From an uncultured Neomegalonema sp. (GTDB lineage Bacteria; Pseudomonadota; Alphaproteobacteria; Rhodobacterales; Rhodobacteraceae): 54,898 nucleotides of DNA. The notes under the pieces were generated by a model. The model saw only the letters and a list, made by a program, of their open reading frames with translations, ran no database searches and was not told the origin of the DNA. Within the stretch, counting starts at the first letter, position 1; each line of letters opens with the position of its first letter. The stretch spans positions 1 to 54,898 of the forward strand of contig CALGNO010000032.1 of NCBI GenBank assembly GCA_937958625.1, given 5' to 3'. Below are positions 35,687 through 44,793 of the stretch, in pieces. The position numbers and the translations under genes are program-made.

Positions 35687-37008
35687 CACTGTTGTCCGGT
35701 GGGAAAATTTCTTGCCAGAGTGCATGGCGTTGATTCTGATCGTGTTTGGAAAATTCAGCGATCTGAAGACACGAACGGAGCCCTCGCCATGCCGCATCAG
35801 AATACCGTGTTTCACCAGCTTCTCCAGTACATTCCGTGGCAGCGGTTCGATGCACTTGCCAAGGAGCATGGCCACGCGCAGACCGCGCGCACATTCAAGC
35901 CGCGTCATCATCTGGTGAGCCTTCTCAACGGGGCGCTTTCGGGGGTGCAGGGGCTTCGGGCGACGGTCACGACTGTGTCTCTCGATGCGGCGCGGCTTTA
36001 TCATGCGGGCGGTGCGGGCGTGAAACGCACGACGCTTGCGGATGCCAACCGGTACCGCGATGCGGCGGCGTTCTCGGGGCTGCTGGAGGAGATGATCGCA
36101 CTCGCGCATCGCAAGTTGCGGCGGGATCTGCGCGAGGCGCTCTACCTGATCGACGCGACCTCGATAAAGCTCAACAGCCTCAGCGCGGACTGGGCCAGGG
36201 CGCAGCGTCAGTCCTTCGGTGCCAAGGCGCATGTGGTCTACGAGGCCGAGGCTGGTATCCCCGTCTATTCGCTGGTTACGGCGGCGACTGTGAATGACAT
36301 CAAGGTCGCCAAAAAGCTGACCATCGAGCCAAAGGCCACCTACGCCTTCGACCTCGGATACCATGACTTTCAATGGTTTGCGGATTTGCACGACGCCGAG
36401 TGTCGCTTCGTCACCCGCTTCAAGAAGAACACCGCATTCACCCTCACCGAGACCCGCGCACTGCCCAAGGGAGCCGTTGCGCTCGCCGACCGCATCGGCC
36501 GTCTTTCGACCCGCATGGCGCGCAGCCGCAAGAACCCGTTCGATCACCCGATCCGGCAGATCGAGGTTCAGACCGACACTGGCAAGACCCTGCTGCTGAT
36601 GACCAACGACCTCACCAGCCCCGCCGACGAGATCGCCGCCATCTACAAGCGCCGCTGGGAGATCGAAGGTCGCCCCCTCTCTCGGACCAATGGCGTTCGC
36701 GGGCTCCATCTTCAGATGGATCAAGCAAGGCCTCAACATCACCCGCTTCATCGGCACATCCGAGAACGCGGTTCGCACGCAAGTGGCCGTCAATATGATC
36801 GCCTTCCTGCTGCTGCGCCTTGCCCAGAGCACGCAGACCGCTATCAAGCGACCTCTCGAATTCCTCCGCGCCGTCCGCGCTACATTGATGCGAAGACGAC
36901 CCCTCAACGCCCTCAACCAACCACAGCCAACACACAGCGACCCAAGGCAGGTTGAACTCGATCTTCCGGAGACACGCTGTGAAACATAAAACGTGCCGGA
37001 CAGCAGTG
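35687..37008 (+). mobile_element. IS4-family insertion sequence (DUF4372 type), decayed
   Basis: About 1,322 bp bounded by inverted repeats: the left end reads CACTGTTGTCCGG from 35687, and the reverse complement of the right end reads CACTGCTGTCCGG ending at 37008, 12 of 13 matching. One transposase gene lies inside and is disrupted. I found no convincing target duplication beside the ends. It lies immediately upstream of bchD. Confidence 0.82.
35789..36989 (+). pseudogene. IS4-family transposase, disrupted near the catalytic Glu region
   Basis: The frame from ATG 35789 (MPHQNTVFHQLLQYIPWQRFD, DUF4372 start) runs through LYLIDATSIKLNSL and TYAFDLGYHDF, which carry the two catalytic Asp, to AAIYKRRWEIE at about 36666. 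There roughly 40 foreign bases replace the expected LFF codons. The remainder (IFRWIKQGLNITRFIGTSEN, then AVRTQVAVNMIAFLLLRLAQ) continues in another frame to 36989. The break lies in the Y-x2-R-x3-E-x6-K box, so the product should be inactive. Confidence 0.84.
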
Positions 37009-37041
37009 GGCTTGATCCGAGGATATTTTGAGCCGAGAGAG

Positions 37042-37064
37042 ATTCTCGCGTCGAGCGCGAGAAT
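37042..37064. repeat. palindromic REP-like hairpin before bchD
   Basis: ATTCTCGCG (37042-37050) pairs with CGCGAGAAT (37056-37064) around a 5-nt loop, followed by GACAGC. This GTCATTCTCGCG-type palindrome is a common dispersed intergenic repeat type in Alphaproteobacteria. It lies between the IS4 end and bchD, which shows no clear ribosome binding site. Confidence 0.5.
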
Positions 37065-37085
37065 GACAGCCTATAGCAGTGTCCC

Positions 37086-38750
37086 ATGACGGCCCCCGCC
37101 GCATGGATTCTCGCCGCGCAAGCCCTTGCCGCCTTTGCGGTCGATCCCGTTGGCCTCGGCGGATTGTGGATACGCGCGCGGTCGGGGCCGGTGCGGGATC
37201 GACTGATGACGGCACTGGCCGATGCCCTTCCGCTACAAAGACTGTCGCCCCTCGCCGATGATGCGCAGCTTTATGGCGGGCTGGATGTCGCGGCGACACT
37301 TGCAGCGTCGAAGCCTATCTTCGCCGATGGATTGCTCGCACGGGGCGGGGTGTGCCTCGTACCGATGGCTGAGCGGATTTCGCCTGAACTGGCGGGCCGC
37401 CTCGGAATGGCCCTCGATGCCGGGAAGCTCTCGCTCGTCGCGTTGGACGAGGGGATTGAAGACGAGGTTCTGCCCAGCGCCCTGCAAGATCGTCTCGCCT
37501 GTCCGCTCTCGCTGGAGGGATTGCCCGCGCAGGACTGCCCCGAGATCGTACTGCCGGATATTGCGGTGGCGCAGGCGCGGCTGTCCGATGTCGTCTTGCC
37601 GCCCGATGCCTTGCAACACCTCGCGGCCCTCGCGGCGCATATGGGCATTGCGAGCCTGCGCGCGCCGCTGCACGCCCTGCGGGTTGCCCGCGCACGCATG
37701 GCCCTTGGCGATGAACCGGACGCCGCGCTCGAAACCGCCATACGCCTGACCCTCGCGCCCCGAATGCTGACCCCACCGCCTGCCGAGGAGGACGAGGCGG
37801 AAGATGACACGCCCCCCGATCAGCCAGACGACCCCTCTGACAGCCAGAGCGACCAGAACGAGCAGTCCCAACAGCAAACCGACGAGGAGTTACTGTTAGA
37901 GGCTGCAAAGGCCCTGCTTCCCGATGATCTGCTCGCTGCCGTTGCGGCGATGCCCACCGGCGGGGCGGCCGCCGGGGCCTCGAAGGCCGGTGCAAAGCGC
38001 AGCGGCAATCGGCGCGGGCGGCGACTGCCGTCCCGACGAGGCAAGGCTTCCTCGGCGGCAAAGATTGACCTGCTCGCCACCCTACGCACCGCCGCGCCGT
38101 GGCAACCGATGCGGCGCAAGGCGCGCCCCGACGACCCCCGCCCGATCCTGATCGAGGCGGGCGATATTCACACCCGCCGAACGCAGGATGTCAGCGACAG
38201 GGTCATCGTCTTTGCCGTTGATGCCTCCGGCTCGACGGCGCTGGCACGGCTGGCCGAGGCGAAGGGGGCCATCGAAATTTTGCTTGCCGAGGCCTACGCG
38301 CGCCGCGACCATGTTGCCCTGATCGCCTTTCGGGGACAGGAGGCCGAGGTCTTGCTGCCGCCGACACGCTCGATCGTGCAGACCAAGCGCCGGCTCGCCG
38401 CCCTGCCCGGCGGCGGCGGCACACCGTTGGCCGCTGGCCTGCGCGCGGCCCATGGCGTGCTCGATCTGGCGCGGCGCAAGGGCATGGCCCCGACGCTGGT
38501 GGTCCTGACCGATGGCGTTGCGAATATCGCCCTCGACGGCGAGGCGGGGCGGGCAAAAGCCGGGGCCGATGCACTGGAGATGGCGAAGGCCCTGCGGATG
38601 CAGAACGCGCCCTGCATCCTGATCGACACGGCGCGGCGGATGCAGCCACTGGCGCGCGAATTGTCCGAGGCCCTCGACGCTCGCTATGTGCCGATGCCCC
38701 GTGCCGATGCGCGGCGGATGGCGGGAGCGGTTTCGGATGCGCTGACATGA
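37086..38750 (+). CDS. bchD: magnesium chelatase subunit D
   Basis: A 554-residue BchD, the non-ATP-hydrolysing AAA-like subunit of the BchI-BchD-BchH magnesium chelatase that inserts Mg2+ into protoporphyrin IX for bacteriochlorophyll. A degenerate AAA domain spans about 1-215 without a Walker A motif, as usual for BchD. An acidic Pro/Gln/Asp-rich linker (about 235-265) and a basic patch (about 300-325) follow. A von Willebrand A domain has the MIDAS motif DASGS starting at Asp379. The partner bchI, normally directly upstream, is absent; two broken IS elements lie there instead. The gene overlaps bchO by 4 nt. Confidence 0.93.
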   Translation: MTAPAAWILAAQALAAFAVDPVGLGGLWIRARSGPVRDRLMTALADALPLQRLSPLADDAQLYGGLDVAATLAASKPIFADGLLARGGVCLVPMAERISPELAGRLGMALDAGKLSLVALDEGIEDEVLPSALQDRLACPLSLEGLPAQDCPEIVLPDIAVAQARLSDVVLPPDALQHLAALAAHMGIASLRAPLHALRVARARMALGDEPDAALETAIRLTLAPRMLTPPPAEEDEAEDDTPPDQPDDPSDSQSDQNEQSQQQTDEELLLEAAKALLPDDLLAAVAAMPTGGAAAGASKAGAKRSGNRRGRRLPSRRGKASSAAKIDLLATLRTAAPWQPMRRKARPDDPRPILIEAGDIHTRRTQDVSDRVIVFAVDASGSTALARLAEAKGAIEILLAEAYARRDHVALIAFRGQEAEVLLPPTRSIVQTKRRLAALPGGGGTPLAAGLRAAHGVLDLARRKGMAPTLVVLTDGVANIALDGEAGRAKAGADALEMAKALRMQNAPCILIDTARRMQPLARELSEALDARYVPMPRADARRMAGAVSDALT

Positions 38751-39604
38751 TCTGGGCGCGCGACGGCAATGACTGGCCCCATCACGCGCACAGCCAATTC
38801 CGGGCGCTGGGCAAGCATCGCTGGCACTGGCAGGAGGCGGGCAGCGGCGAGACCGTGCTGCTGCTGCATGGCACCGGAGCCTCGGCCCATAGCTGGCGGC
38901 ATGTGTTCGAACCGCTGGCCGAGCGGTGCCGGGTGATCGCCCTCGATCTGCCGGGGCACGGCTTCACCTTTGTCTCGGATCATGACCGCTGCGGTCTTGA
39001 CGAGATGAGTGAGGATATTGCGGCATTTCTGGCCGAGATAGACGCCCCCCCGGCCATCATCATCGGGCATTCAGCAGGCGCGGCCATCGCCCATCAACTG
39101 GCCCTCGATCTGCCGGAAACGCCAAGGCGGATCGTGTCGATCAATGGCGCGCTGGAACCTTTTCACGGGCTGGCCGGGGCGCTGCTTCCGCTTTCGGCGA
39201 AGCTGATGAATATCGGGGCCATCGGCGCGAATCTCGTGTCGAAGACGATGTCGTCAACCGCCACCGTGCGCCGCCTGATCGAGACCACCGGCAGCCGCAT
39301 CGACGACGAGGGCATCCGCCTGTATCAACGCCTTGTCGGGAGCCGCACCCACGTGGATGCGGTCATTGCGATGATGGCGCGGTGGGAGCTTGGCCCCCTC
39401 GCGGCGCGGGTCGGCGATCTGGAGGCGGAGGTAATGCTGCTGGTCGGCGGCAAGGACCGGACGGTCGAGCCGCAAACGTCGCTCCGCTGGGCCAAGCGCC
39501 TGCGCCACGTAGAGACAATCCGCCTGCCACACAGCGGCCATCTGCTGCACGAGGAAGACGCGGGCGCGCCGTTTCTGGCGCATCTGGAGGCGATGTTGGC
39601 GTAG
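38747..39604 (+). CDS. bchO: BchO, alpha/beta hydrolase of the bacteriochlorophyll pathway
   Basis: A 285-residue alpha/beta hydrolase. The start MIWARDGNDWPHHAHSQF and the oxyanion strand LLLHGTGASAHSW are the signature of BchO, the 'putative magnesium chelatase accessory protein'. The nucleophile elbow is GHSAG with Ser109, the acid is probably in VGGKDRTVEP, and the His is in PHSGHLLHEE. Its precise reaction is not established. ATGA at 38747 overlaps the bchD stop by 4 nt, the classic bchD-bchO arrangement. No other photosynthesis gene follows. Confidence 0.93.
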   Translation: MIWARDGNDWPHHAHSQFRALGKHRWHWQEAGSGETVLLLHGTGASAHSWRHVFEPLAERCRVIALDLPGHGFTFVSDHDRCGLDEMSEDIAAFLAEIDAPPAIIIGHSAGAAIAHQLALDLPETPRRIVSINGALEPFHGLAGALLPLSAKLMNIGAIGANLVSKTMSSTATVRRLIETTGSRIDDEGIRLYQRLVGSRTHVDAVIAMMARWELGPLAARVGDLEAEVMLLVGGKDRTVEPQTSLRWAKRLRHVETIRLPHSGHLLHEEDAGAPFLAHLEAMLA

Positions 39605-39714
39605 TCCGACAGCGCGTGTCTTGAAGCGCGCTTTGTCTCATCAAACCGGCATGAACGCCCCTTGCGTTCACCCCCAAACCGCGCAACGCTCCATCCGCAA
39701 TCGGAGGCTATGCC

Positions 39715-41112
39715 ATGAACATTCAGATCCCGAATTCCCTGTCCGCCATCAACAAGGCGACGAGCGTGCCTCAATATACCGACATGGTAGCCCATGCCGC
39801 CCAAGGCCCGCATATCATCAGCCGCGCCGAGGGCATCCGGCTCTACGATGATGAGGGGCGCAGCTTTATCGACGGGATGGCGGGGCTCTGGTGCACGTCT
39901 CTCGGTCATAGCGAACAACGGCTGAAAGATGCTGCGATGAAGCAGTTCGACGAGCTGACCTACACCCACATCTTTGCGCACCGCACCCATGCCCCGGCGA
40001 CATTGCTGGCCGAAAAGCTGACGAAACGCGCGCCGGAGTCGATCACGCGCGCGTTCTTCGTCAATAGCGGGTCCGAGGCGAATGACGCCGCGATCCAGAT
40101 CATCTGGTATTACAACAATGCCCTCGGACGCCGGGAGAAGAAGAAGATCGTGGGCCGCGACCGGGGCTATCACGGTGTGACGGTCGCCTCGGGCAGCCTG
40201 ACCGCCCTGCCCTATAAGCAAGACGATTTCGACCTGCCCGTGAACGACAAGTTCCTACGCGTCACCTGCCCGCATTTCTATCGCTATGGCCGCCCCGGCG
40301 AAACCGAAGAAGACTTCGCCGCGCGGCTTGCCGAAGAGTTCGAAAGCCTCGTGATCGACGAAGGACCGGACACCATCGCCGCCTTTATCGGCGAGCCGGT
40401 CATGGGCGCAGGCGGTGTGTTGATCCCGCCGAGGGGATACTGGCCCGCCATCGAGAAAATCTGCCGCAAGTACGACATCCTGCTGGTCTGCGACGAGGTC
40501 ATCAACGGCTTTTGCCGCACCGGCGAATTCTGGGGGTCCGAGACGGTGGGCGGGGTGCAGCCCGACATCATGACGGTCGCGAAACAGCTTTCCTCCGCCT
40601 ACCTGCCCATCGGCGCGACGCTGGTCAGCGAGGCGGTCTATGACGTGATTGCCGAGAACAGCCCCAAGCACGGCGTATTCGGCATCGGCATGACCTATGG
40701 CGGGCATCCGGTCTGTGCGGCGGTGGCGCTCGAGACCCTCAAGATTTATGAGGAGCGCGACACGCTCGGCCATGTGCAATCGGTCGCGCCGCTTTTCGCC
40801 GAGCGATATGCGGCGCTGGCGGCGCATCCGCTGGTCGGCGATGCCCGCTCGACCGGCCTGATCGGAGCCATCGAGATCGTCGCCGACAAGGAAACCCGCG
40901 AGCCGTTCCCGGCCAGCGCCAAGGCCGCGCCGACCGTCTATCGCCACACGATGGAGAACGGCACCTTCGGGCGGCCCTTGCCGGGAGACATCGTCGCGTT
41001 CTGTCCGCCGCTGATCGTCACCGAGTCAGACATCAACGAGATGTTCGACGCGCTGGCCAAGGGCCTCGATCTGGCGGAGGCGGAACTGGCGGCGCATCGG
41101 TGCGCTGTTTGA
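39715..41112 (+). CDS. class III (omega) aminotransferase, PLP-dependent
   Basis: A 465-residue fold-type-I aminotransferase of the omega-amino acid:pyruvate type. It shows FVNSGSEANDAAIQ (phosphate site), GRDRGYHGVTVASGSLT, the LLVCDEVINGFCRTG Asp that binds the pyridine nitrogen, and the Schiff-base Lys290 in MTVAKQLSSAYLPIGA. Family members transfer amino groups from beta-alanine, putrescine, taurine or similar amines to pyruvate. The next gene encodes a dimethylglycine-dehydrogenase-like enzyme, so the pair may serve catabolism of methylated or omega amines, which is inference. Confidence 0.9.
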   Translation: MNIQIPNSLSAINKATSVPQYTDMVAHAAQGPHIISRAEGIRLYDDEGRSFIDGMAGLWCTSLGHSEQRLKDAAMKQFDELTYTHIFAHRTHAPATLLAEKLTKRAPESITRAFFVNSGSEANDAAIQIIWYYNNALGRREKKKIVGRDRGYHGVTVASGSLTALPYKQDDFDLPVNDKFLRVTCPHFYRYGRPGETEEDFAARLAEEFESLVIDEGPDTIAAFIGEPVMGAGGVLIPPRGYWPAIEKICRKYDILLVCDEVINGFCRTGEFWGSETVGGVQPDIMTVAKQLSSAYLPIGATLVSEAVYDVIAENSPKHGVFGIGMTYGGHPVCAAVALETLKIYEERDTLGHVQSVAPLFAERYAALAAHPLVGDARSTGLIGAIEIVADKETREPFPASAKAAPTVYRHTMENGTFGRPLPGDIVAFCPPLIVTESDINEMFDALAKGLDLAEAELAAHRCAV

Positions 41113-41133
41113 CGCCGCCTTTTGCTTTATCAA

Positions 41134-41226
41134 CCACCCTTCGAGACGCGGGCCTTGCCCGCTCCTCAGTGTGAGGCAGACGAAAAACTCATCCTGAGGA
41201 AGCCCGAAGGGCTATCTCTAAGGATG
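41134..41226. repeat. alphaproteobacterial mosaic palindromic repeats
   Basis: Two adjacent units fill the gap between the aminotransferase and DMGDH-like genes. Unit A (41134-41180) starts CCACCCTTCGAGACGC and has the hairpin GCGGGC-CTT-GCCCGC (41148-41162) and CTCCTCAGTGTGAGG. Unit B (41188-41226) reads CTCATCCTGAGG, then the GCCC-GAA-GGGC hairpin, and closes with AGGATG, which pairs with CATCCT (41190-41195). Both resemble dispersed intergenic repeats common in Alphaproteobacteria. Confidence 0.65.
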
Positions 41227-41337
41227 CGCTCCGTTGCCACAGAACGACAAACGGCGACTCCAACCGGTCGCTTTGGGACTTGCTCGCCGCGTCGCCGTGG
41301 TCTTGGGTGAACCCGCATACCCAGCGGAGAGCATCCC

Positions 41338-43851
41338 ATGAAGAACACGGCTCAGGCAGTAGTTATCGGCGGCGGGGTCGTCGGTTGTTCTATCCTCTAT
41401 CACCTCGCCAAGGGCGGGATGACCAATGTCATGCTGCTGGAGCGCGATGTGCTGACCTGCGGTTCTTCGTGGCACGCCGCCGGGGGATTTCACACCATCA
41501 ACGGCGACCCGAACGTCGCGAAGCTGCAAAAATACACCATCGATCTTTATAAGGAGATCGAGGAACTGTCGGGCCAGTCCTGCGGCGTTCACCAGACCGG
41601 CGGCATCATGCTCGCCTCGGATGAACAGCGCATGGAATGGCTGCGCATGTCGCTGGCGCGGGGGAAGTATCTTGGCCTCGAGCTGCGCGAGATGAGTCTG
41701 GACGAGGCAGCCGAGGTCAATCCGTTCTTCGACAAGTCGAAATTCGTGGGCGCAATCTATGACCCGCTCGACGGGCATCTCGACCCCTACGGCGTCACCC
41801 ATGCCTATGCGAAATCTGCCAAGAAGCTCGGCGCGGCGATCCATGAGAAAACCAAGGTCGAGGATACCGTGCCGAATGGCGACGGCACCTGGACCATCGT
41901 TACCAATCAAGGCAACATCCACACCCAGAACGTCGTCAATGCCGGGGGCCTGTGGGCACGGGAAGTCGGGCGAATGGCGGGGCTGGAACTGCCCATTCTG
42001 GCCATGGAGCATCACTATCTGCTGACCGAGGGCCTGCCCGGGGTTGCCGAATTCAACGAGCGCACCGGACGCGAGATCGGCCATGCTGTTGATTTCTCCG
42101 CCGAACTTTACACGCGGCAGGAACGCGACGGCGTTCTGATCGGCACTTATGAAAAGGACTGCAAGCCGTGGTCGCCGGTCGAGACGCCGTGGAATTTCGG
42201 ATCGGAATTGCTGGAGCCGGATTACGACCGGATCATGCCCTCGCTGGAAAAGATTTTCGAGCACTTTCCGGCCTATGCTGATGTCGGTATCCGACAAGCC
42301 GTGAACGGGCCGTTCGTGTTCGGTCCCGATGGTAACCCGATGATCGGGCCGATGCGCGGGATGCCGGGGTATTGGTGTGCCGTGGCGATCATGGCCGGGT
42401 TTAGCCAAGGCGGCGGCGTGGGCCTTAGCCTTGCCAACTGGATGATCCACGGCGATCCGGGTGCAGACATTTGGGCTATGGACATTGCCCGCTATGGCGA
42501 CTGGACCACGATGGCCTATGCCAACAAGAAGGTGCGCGAGAATTATTCGCGCCGCTTCCAGATCAAGTTCCCGAACGAAGAACTGCCCGCCGCGCGCCCT
42601 CACAAAACGACGCCAATCTATGACGACCTGATCGCCGCCGGAGCGCAGATGGGCGATAGCTGGGGCCTCGAAGTCCCGCTTTGGTTCGCGCCCGAAGGGG
42701 TGAAGGACGAGCATTCGTTCCGCCGCTCGGCTGATTTCGACCATGTGGGCGCGGAATGCCGCGCGGTGCGAGAGGGCGTCGGGGTGATCGACACCTCCGG
42801 CTTTGCGAAATATCTGGTGACGGGGGCGGGAGCCGAGGCGTGGCTTGACCGGATGCTGGCGTGCCGAATGCCTGCACCGGGGCGCATGGTCCTCGCGCCG
42901 ATGCTGAAGGAAGATGGCCGGGTGATCGGCGATTTCTCGCTGGCAAATTTGACGACGTCATCCTCGGGCGAGACCCGGGGATCTCCAGCACCCGGAACAG
43001 ACCCTCGGACCAAGTCGGAGGGTGACGCATCGCCGAAATACCAAATCCTCGGCGCGGGCAATGCCGAAACCTATCACATGCGCTGGTTCCTCCAGCATTT
43101 GCCGGATGACGGATCAGTCGATGTGCGCGCTGTCGGCCTCGGCATGGTTGGGCTAGCGATTGCGGGGCCGAAATCGCGAGAATTGCTGTCGCGTCTGACT
43201 CGCACCGATGTCTCGAACGAGGCATTCGCTTTCATGGACATTCGCGACATGGAACTCGACGGCCTGCCCTGTATCGTGGGCCGGGTCAGCTTTACCGGCG
43301 ATCTGGGCTATGAAATCTGGATGAAGCCCGAATACCAGCGGCAGGTTTACCGACGGCTGATCGAGGAAGGGGCCGATCTCGGCTTGCGCACTATCGGGAT
43401 GCGGGCGTTCTTGTCCCTGCGGCTGGAAAAGAAATTCGGCACATGGGGGCGCGAGTACCGTCCGGTCTATTCGCCAGTGGAATGTGGGTTGGATCGGTTC
43501 TGTTCGACGAAGAAAGACGCCGACTATATCGGGCGCGCGGCCTTCGAGGCGGCGAAGGCCGAGGGTGGCGCGATGCGTCTGAAGACCTTCATCGTCGACG
43601 CGCTGGATGCCGATGCCATCGGGGACGAACCGATCTATCACAATGGCGACGAGACCGCTGTCGGCTGGGTCACTTCGGGCGGATTTGCCCATGGCGCTGG
43701 CCAGTCGGTGGCGATGGGGTATATCAACAAGGACGTCGCGGGCGACACCGCCGAGGACGGCTTCGAAATCGAAATCCTCGGCCAACGCCGCAAGGCCCGG
43801 ATCGAGGAAACGTCGCTGTTCGATCCCAACGGATCACGGCTGCGGAGTTAA
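41338..43851 (+). CDS. dimethylglycine/sarcosine dehydrogenase-like FAD + GcvT enzyme
   Basis: An 837-residue two-domain demethylase. Residues 1 to about 380 form a DAO-type FAD domain with the dinucleotide site VVIGGGVVGCSI (8-19). The motif SSWHAAGG has His46, the residue to which FAD is covalently attached in dimethylglycine dehydrogenase. The rest is FAO_M/GcvT-like, with a tetrahydrofolate-binding GcvT fold (FRRSADFDHVG, GDLGYEIWM, FGTWGREYRPVYSP). The enzyme should oxidise N-methyl groups of a glycine derivative and pass the C1 unit to folate. Residues about 540-563 come from a palindromic repeat inserted in frame (42956-43027) in the GcvT part. Confidence 0.9.
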   Translation: MKNTAQAVVIGGGVVGCSILYHLAKGGMTNVMLLERDVLTCGSSWHAAGGFHTINGDPNVAKLQKYTIDLYKEIEELSGQSCGVHQTGGIMLASDEQRMEWLRMSLARGKYLGLELREMSLDEAAEVNPFFDKSKFVGAIYDPLDGHLDPYGVTHAYAKSAKKLGAAIHEKTKVEDTVPNGDGTWTIVTNQGNIHTQNVVNAGGLWAREVGRMAGLELPILAMEHHYLLTEGLPGVAEFNERTGREIGHAVDFSAELYTRQERDGVLIGTYEKDCKPWSPVETPWNFGSELLEPDYDRIMPSLEKIFEHFPAYADVGIRQAVNGPFVFGPDGNPMIGPMRGMPGYWCAVAIMAGFSQGGGVGLSLANWMIHGDPGADIWAMDIARYGDWTTMAYANKKVRENYSRRFQIKFPNEELPAARPHKTTPIYDDLIAAGAQMGDSWGLEVPLWFAPEGVKDEHSFRRSADFDHVGAECRAVREGVGVIDTSGFAKYLVTGAGAEAWLDRMLACRMPAPGRMVLAPMLKEDGRVIGDFSLANLTTSSSGETRGSPAPGTDPRTKSEGDASPKYQILGAGNAETYHMRWFLQHLPDDGSVDVRAVGLGMVGLAIAGPKSRELLSRLTRTDVSNEAFAFMDIRDMELDGLPCIVGRVSFTGDLGYEIWMKPEYQRQVYRRLIEEGADLGLRTIGMRAFLSLRLEKKFGTWGREYRPVYSPVECGLDRFCSTKKDADYIGRAAFEAAKAEGGAMRLKTFIVDALDADAIGDEPIYHNGDETAVGWVTSGGFAHGAGQSVAMGYINKDVAGDTAEDGFEIEILGQRRKARIEETSLFDPNGSRLRS
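42956..43027. repeat. in-frame palindromic repeat inside a coding sequence
   Basis: 72 bases (24 codons) start CGTCATCCTCGG and end CGGAGGGTGACG, near-perfect reverse complements. The inside also looks like the dispersed alphaproteobacterial repeat (GAGACCCGGGGATCTCC). The encoded Ser/Thr/Gly/Pro-rich stretch interrupts the family sequence between GDFSLANL and YQILGAGNAE. The insertion keeps the frame, like Rickettsia palindromic elements. Confidence 0.75.
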
Positions 43852-44101
43852 GGAAAGACGCCGCTTTGTCTAACCGGAGGGCGAGTGAGAATATGGCAAT
43901 GATATCAAAAAATAAGTCCCCGCGATGTCCCACGGGAACTCACACTTTGCGATTCCTCGACCAGAGGATTTTTTAGCGAGTCGAAATCGCAAGCCGAGCG
44001 TTGATGTGAAGGGACGTGCACAGACGCGGCTTTCAGCTTGCAACGTAGTCCAATTCACCCGACCGTGTAGAAAATCGGCAACCATTACTAATTCGGACAG
44101 C

Positions 44102-44734
44102 ATGCAGTTTCGGCGTGAAATCACCATCGGTGACGTTATCACGGCAGCGTCAGTACTGGTCGCAGTGGTAAGCTTCGTTTTCTCGCAGTGGCAAGATCGT
44201 GTTCAGGCCAGATCTTTTGCATCAGCTCAAGTCAGGGTCGGCGCAGGGGAAGCACTGTCGGAGCTATCGCGAATTGATCGTGAAGTGCAGCTATTTTTTT
44301 TGAAGATCGAACCAGAATACGTAACGATTAGTAGCGAGTTGGGCATACACAAAGATGTGCTCCTGGCGCGTGACGCTCTGTGGCAAAAGATGAGTTCTGC
44401 TCGGGCGACAATGGAAGATTCGATTGAAAGCGTTTCGCCTCGAGGTGCGCAGTTCAATTTAGCTGTAAGGCATCGAGATACCTATGTTCGACTTCAGAAG
44501 ACCTACCGTTTATTAGGAGATCTTCGAACGGCAACTGCTGCCCGCCTGATCGAAGAAGCTCAAGCTGAAATTTTGCCGTTTGAAAATAAGCTGGCCGATT
44601 ATAACAGCGCGATATTGGGCAATGCCCTTAGAAATAGTCACTCGAAAATCGTGATGACTTACAAGGACGTATACGCTGAGATTGTCGAAGGAGTGGTCCC
44701 TCAACTTGAAAGTATCCTCGCTTCGCAAGATTGA
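44102..44734 (+). CDS. hypothetical single-pass membrane protein
   Basis: A 210-residue protein starting at ATG 44102. One membrane helix at about residues 8-27 (TIGDVITAASVLVAVVSFVF) is followed by a long, mostly helical, Leu/Glu/Arg-rich soluble part. I recognise no family. It is AT-richer than the core genes, suggesting acquisition. The upstream 250 bases (43852-44101) show no gene; a 59-codon in-frame extension there lacks a start site and coding character. The IS1595-type transposon inserted 10 nt past its stop. Confidence 0.6.
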   Translation: MQFRREITIGDVITAASVLVAVVSFVFSQWQDRVQARSFASAQVRVGAGEALSELSRIDREVQLFFLKIEPEYVTISSELGIHKDVLLARDALWQKMSSARATMEDSIESVSPRGAQFNLAVRHRDTYVRLQKTYRLLGDLRTATAARLIEEAQAEILPFENKLADYNSAILGNALRNSHSKIVMTYKDVYAEIVEGVVPQLESILASQD

Positions 44735-44743
44735 TAAGTGGGA

Positions 44744-44751
44744 CGTTCTTG
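44744..44751. repeat. target-site duplication, left copy
   Basis: CGTTCTTG directly abuts the left end of the transposon and is repeated exactly at 48757-48764. Eight bases is the duplication length known for the IS1595 family. In the reconstructed empty site it lies inside an inverted repeat AGTGGGAC (44737-44744) / GTCCCACT (48800-48807) downstream of the preceding gene. Confidence 0.9.
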
Positions 44752-44769
44752 CGGTATTATGGTGCAAAC

Positions 44770-44785
44770 TCACCAAATAAGGTGA
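44770..44785. promoter_or_regulatory. dyad operator 1, inside the left terminal repeat
   Basis: TCACCAAATAAGGTGA, a 16-bp dyad with arms TCACC/GGTGA, lies within the left terminal repeat. Its right arm (AAGGTGA) also serves as the ribosome binding site of the Panacea gene at ATG 44794, so a bound protein would block expression. Confidence 0.7.
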
Positions 44786-44793
44786 CTATATTT

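Noticed and set aside
35657-37087. 476-codon leftward ORF across the IS4 element
   Set aside because: Antisense to the transposase; it spans both terminal repeats of the IS, so it cannot be a native gene.
44113-44120. GCGTGAAA inside a coding sequence
   Set aside because: Single copies here and in the IS4 transposase (about 36018) are not tandem and occur within genes, so they are chance matches and not operators.
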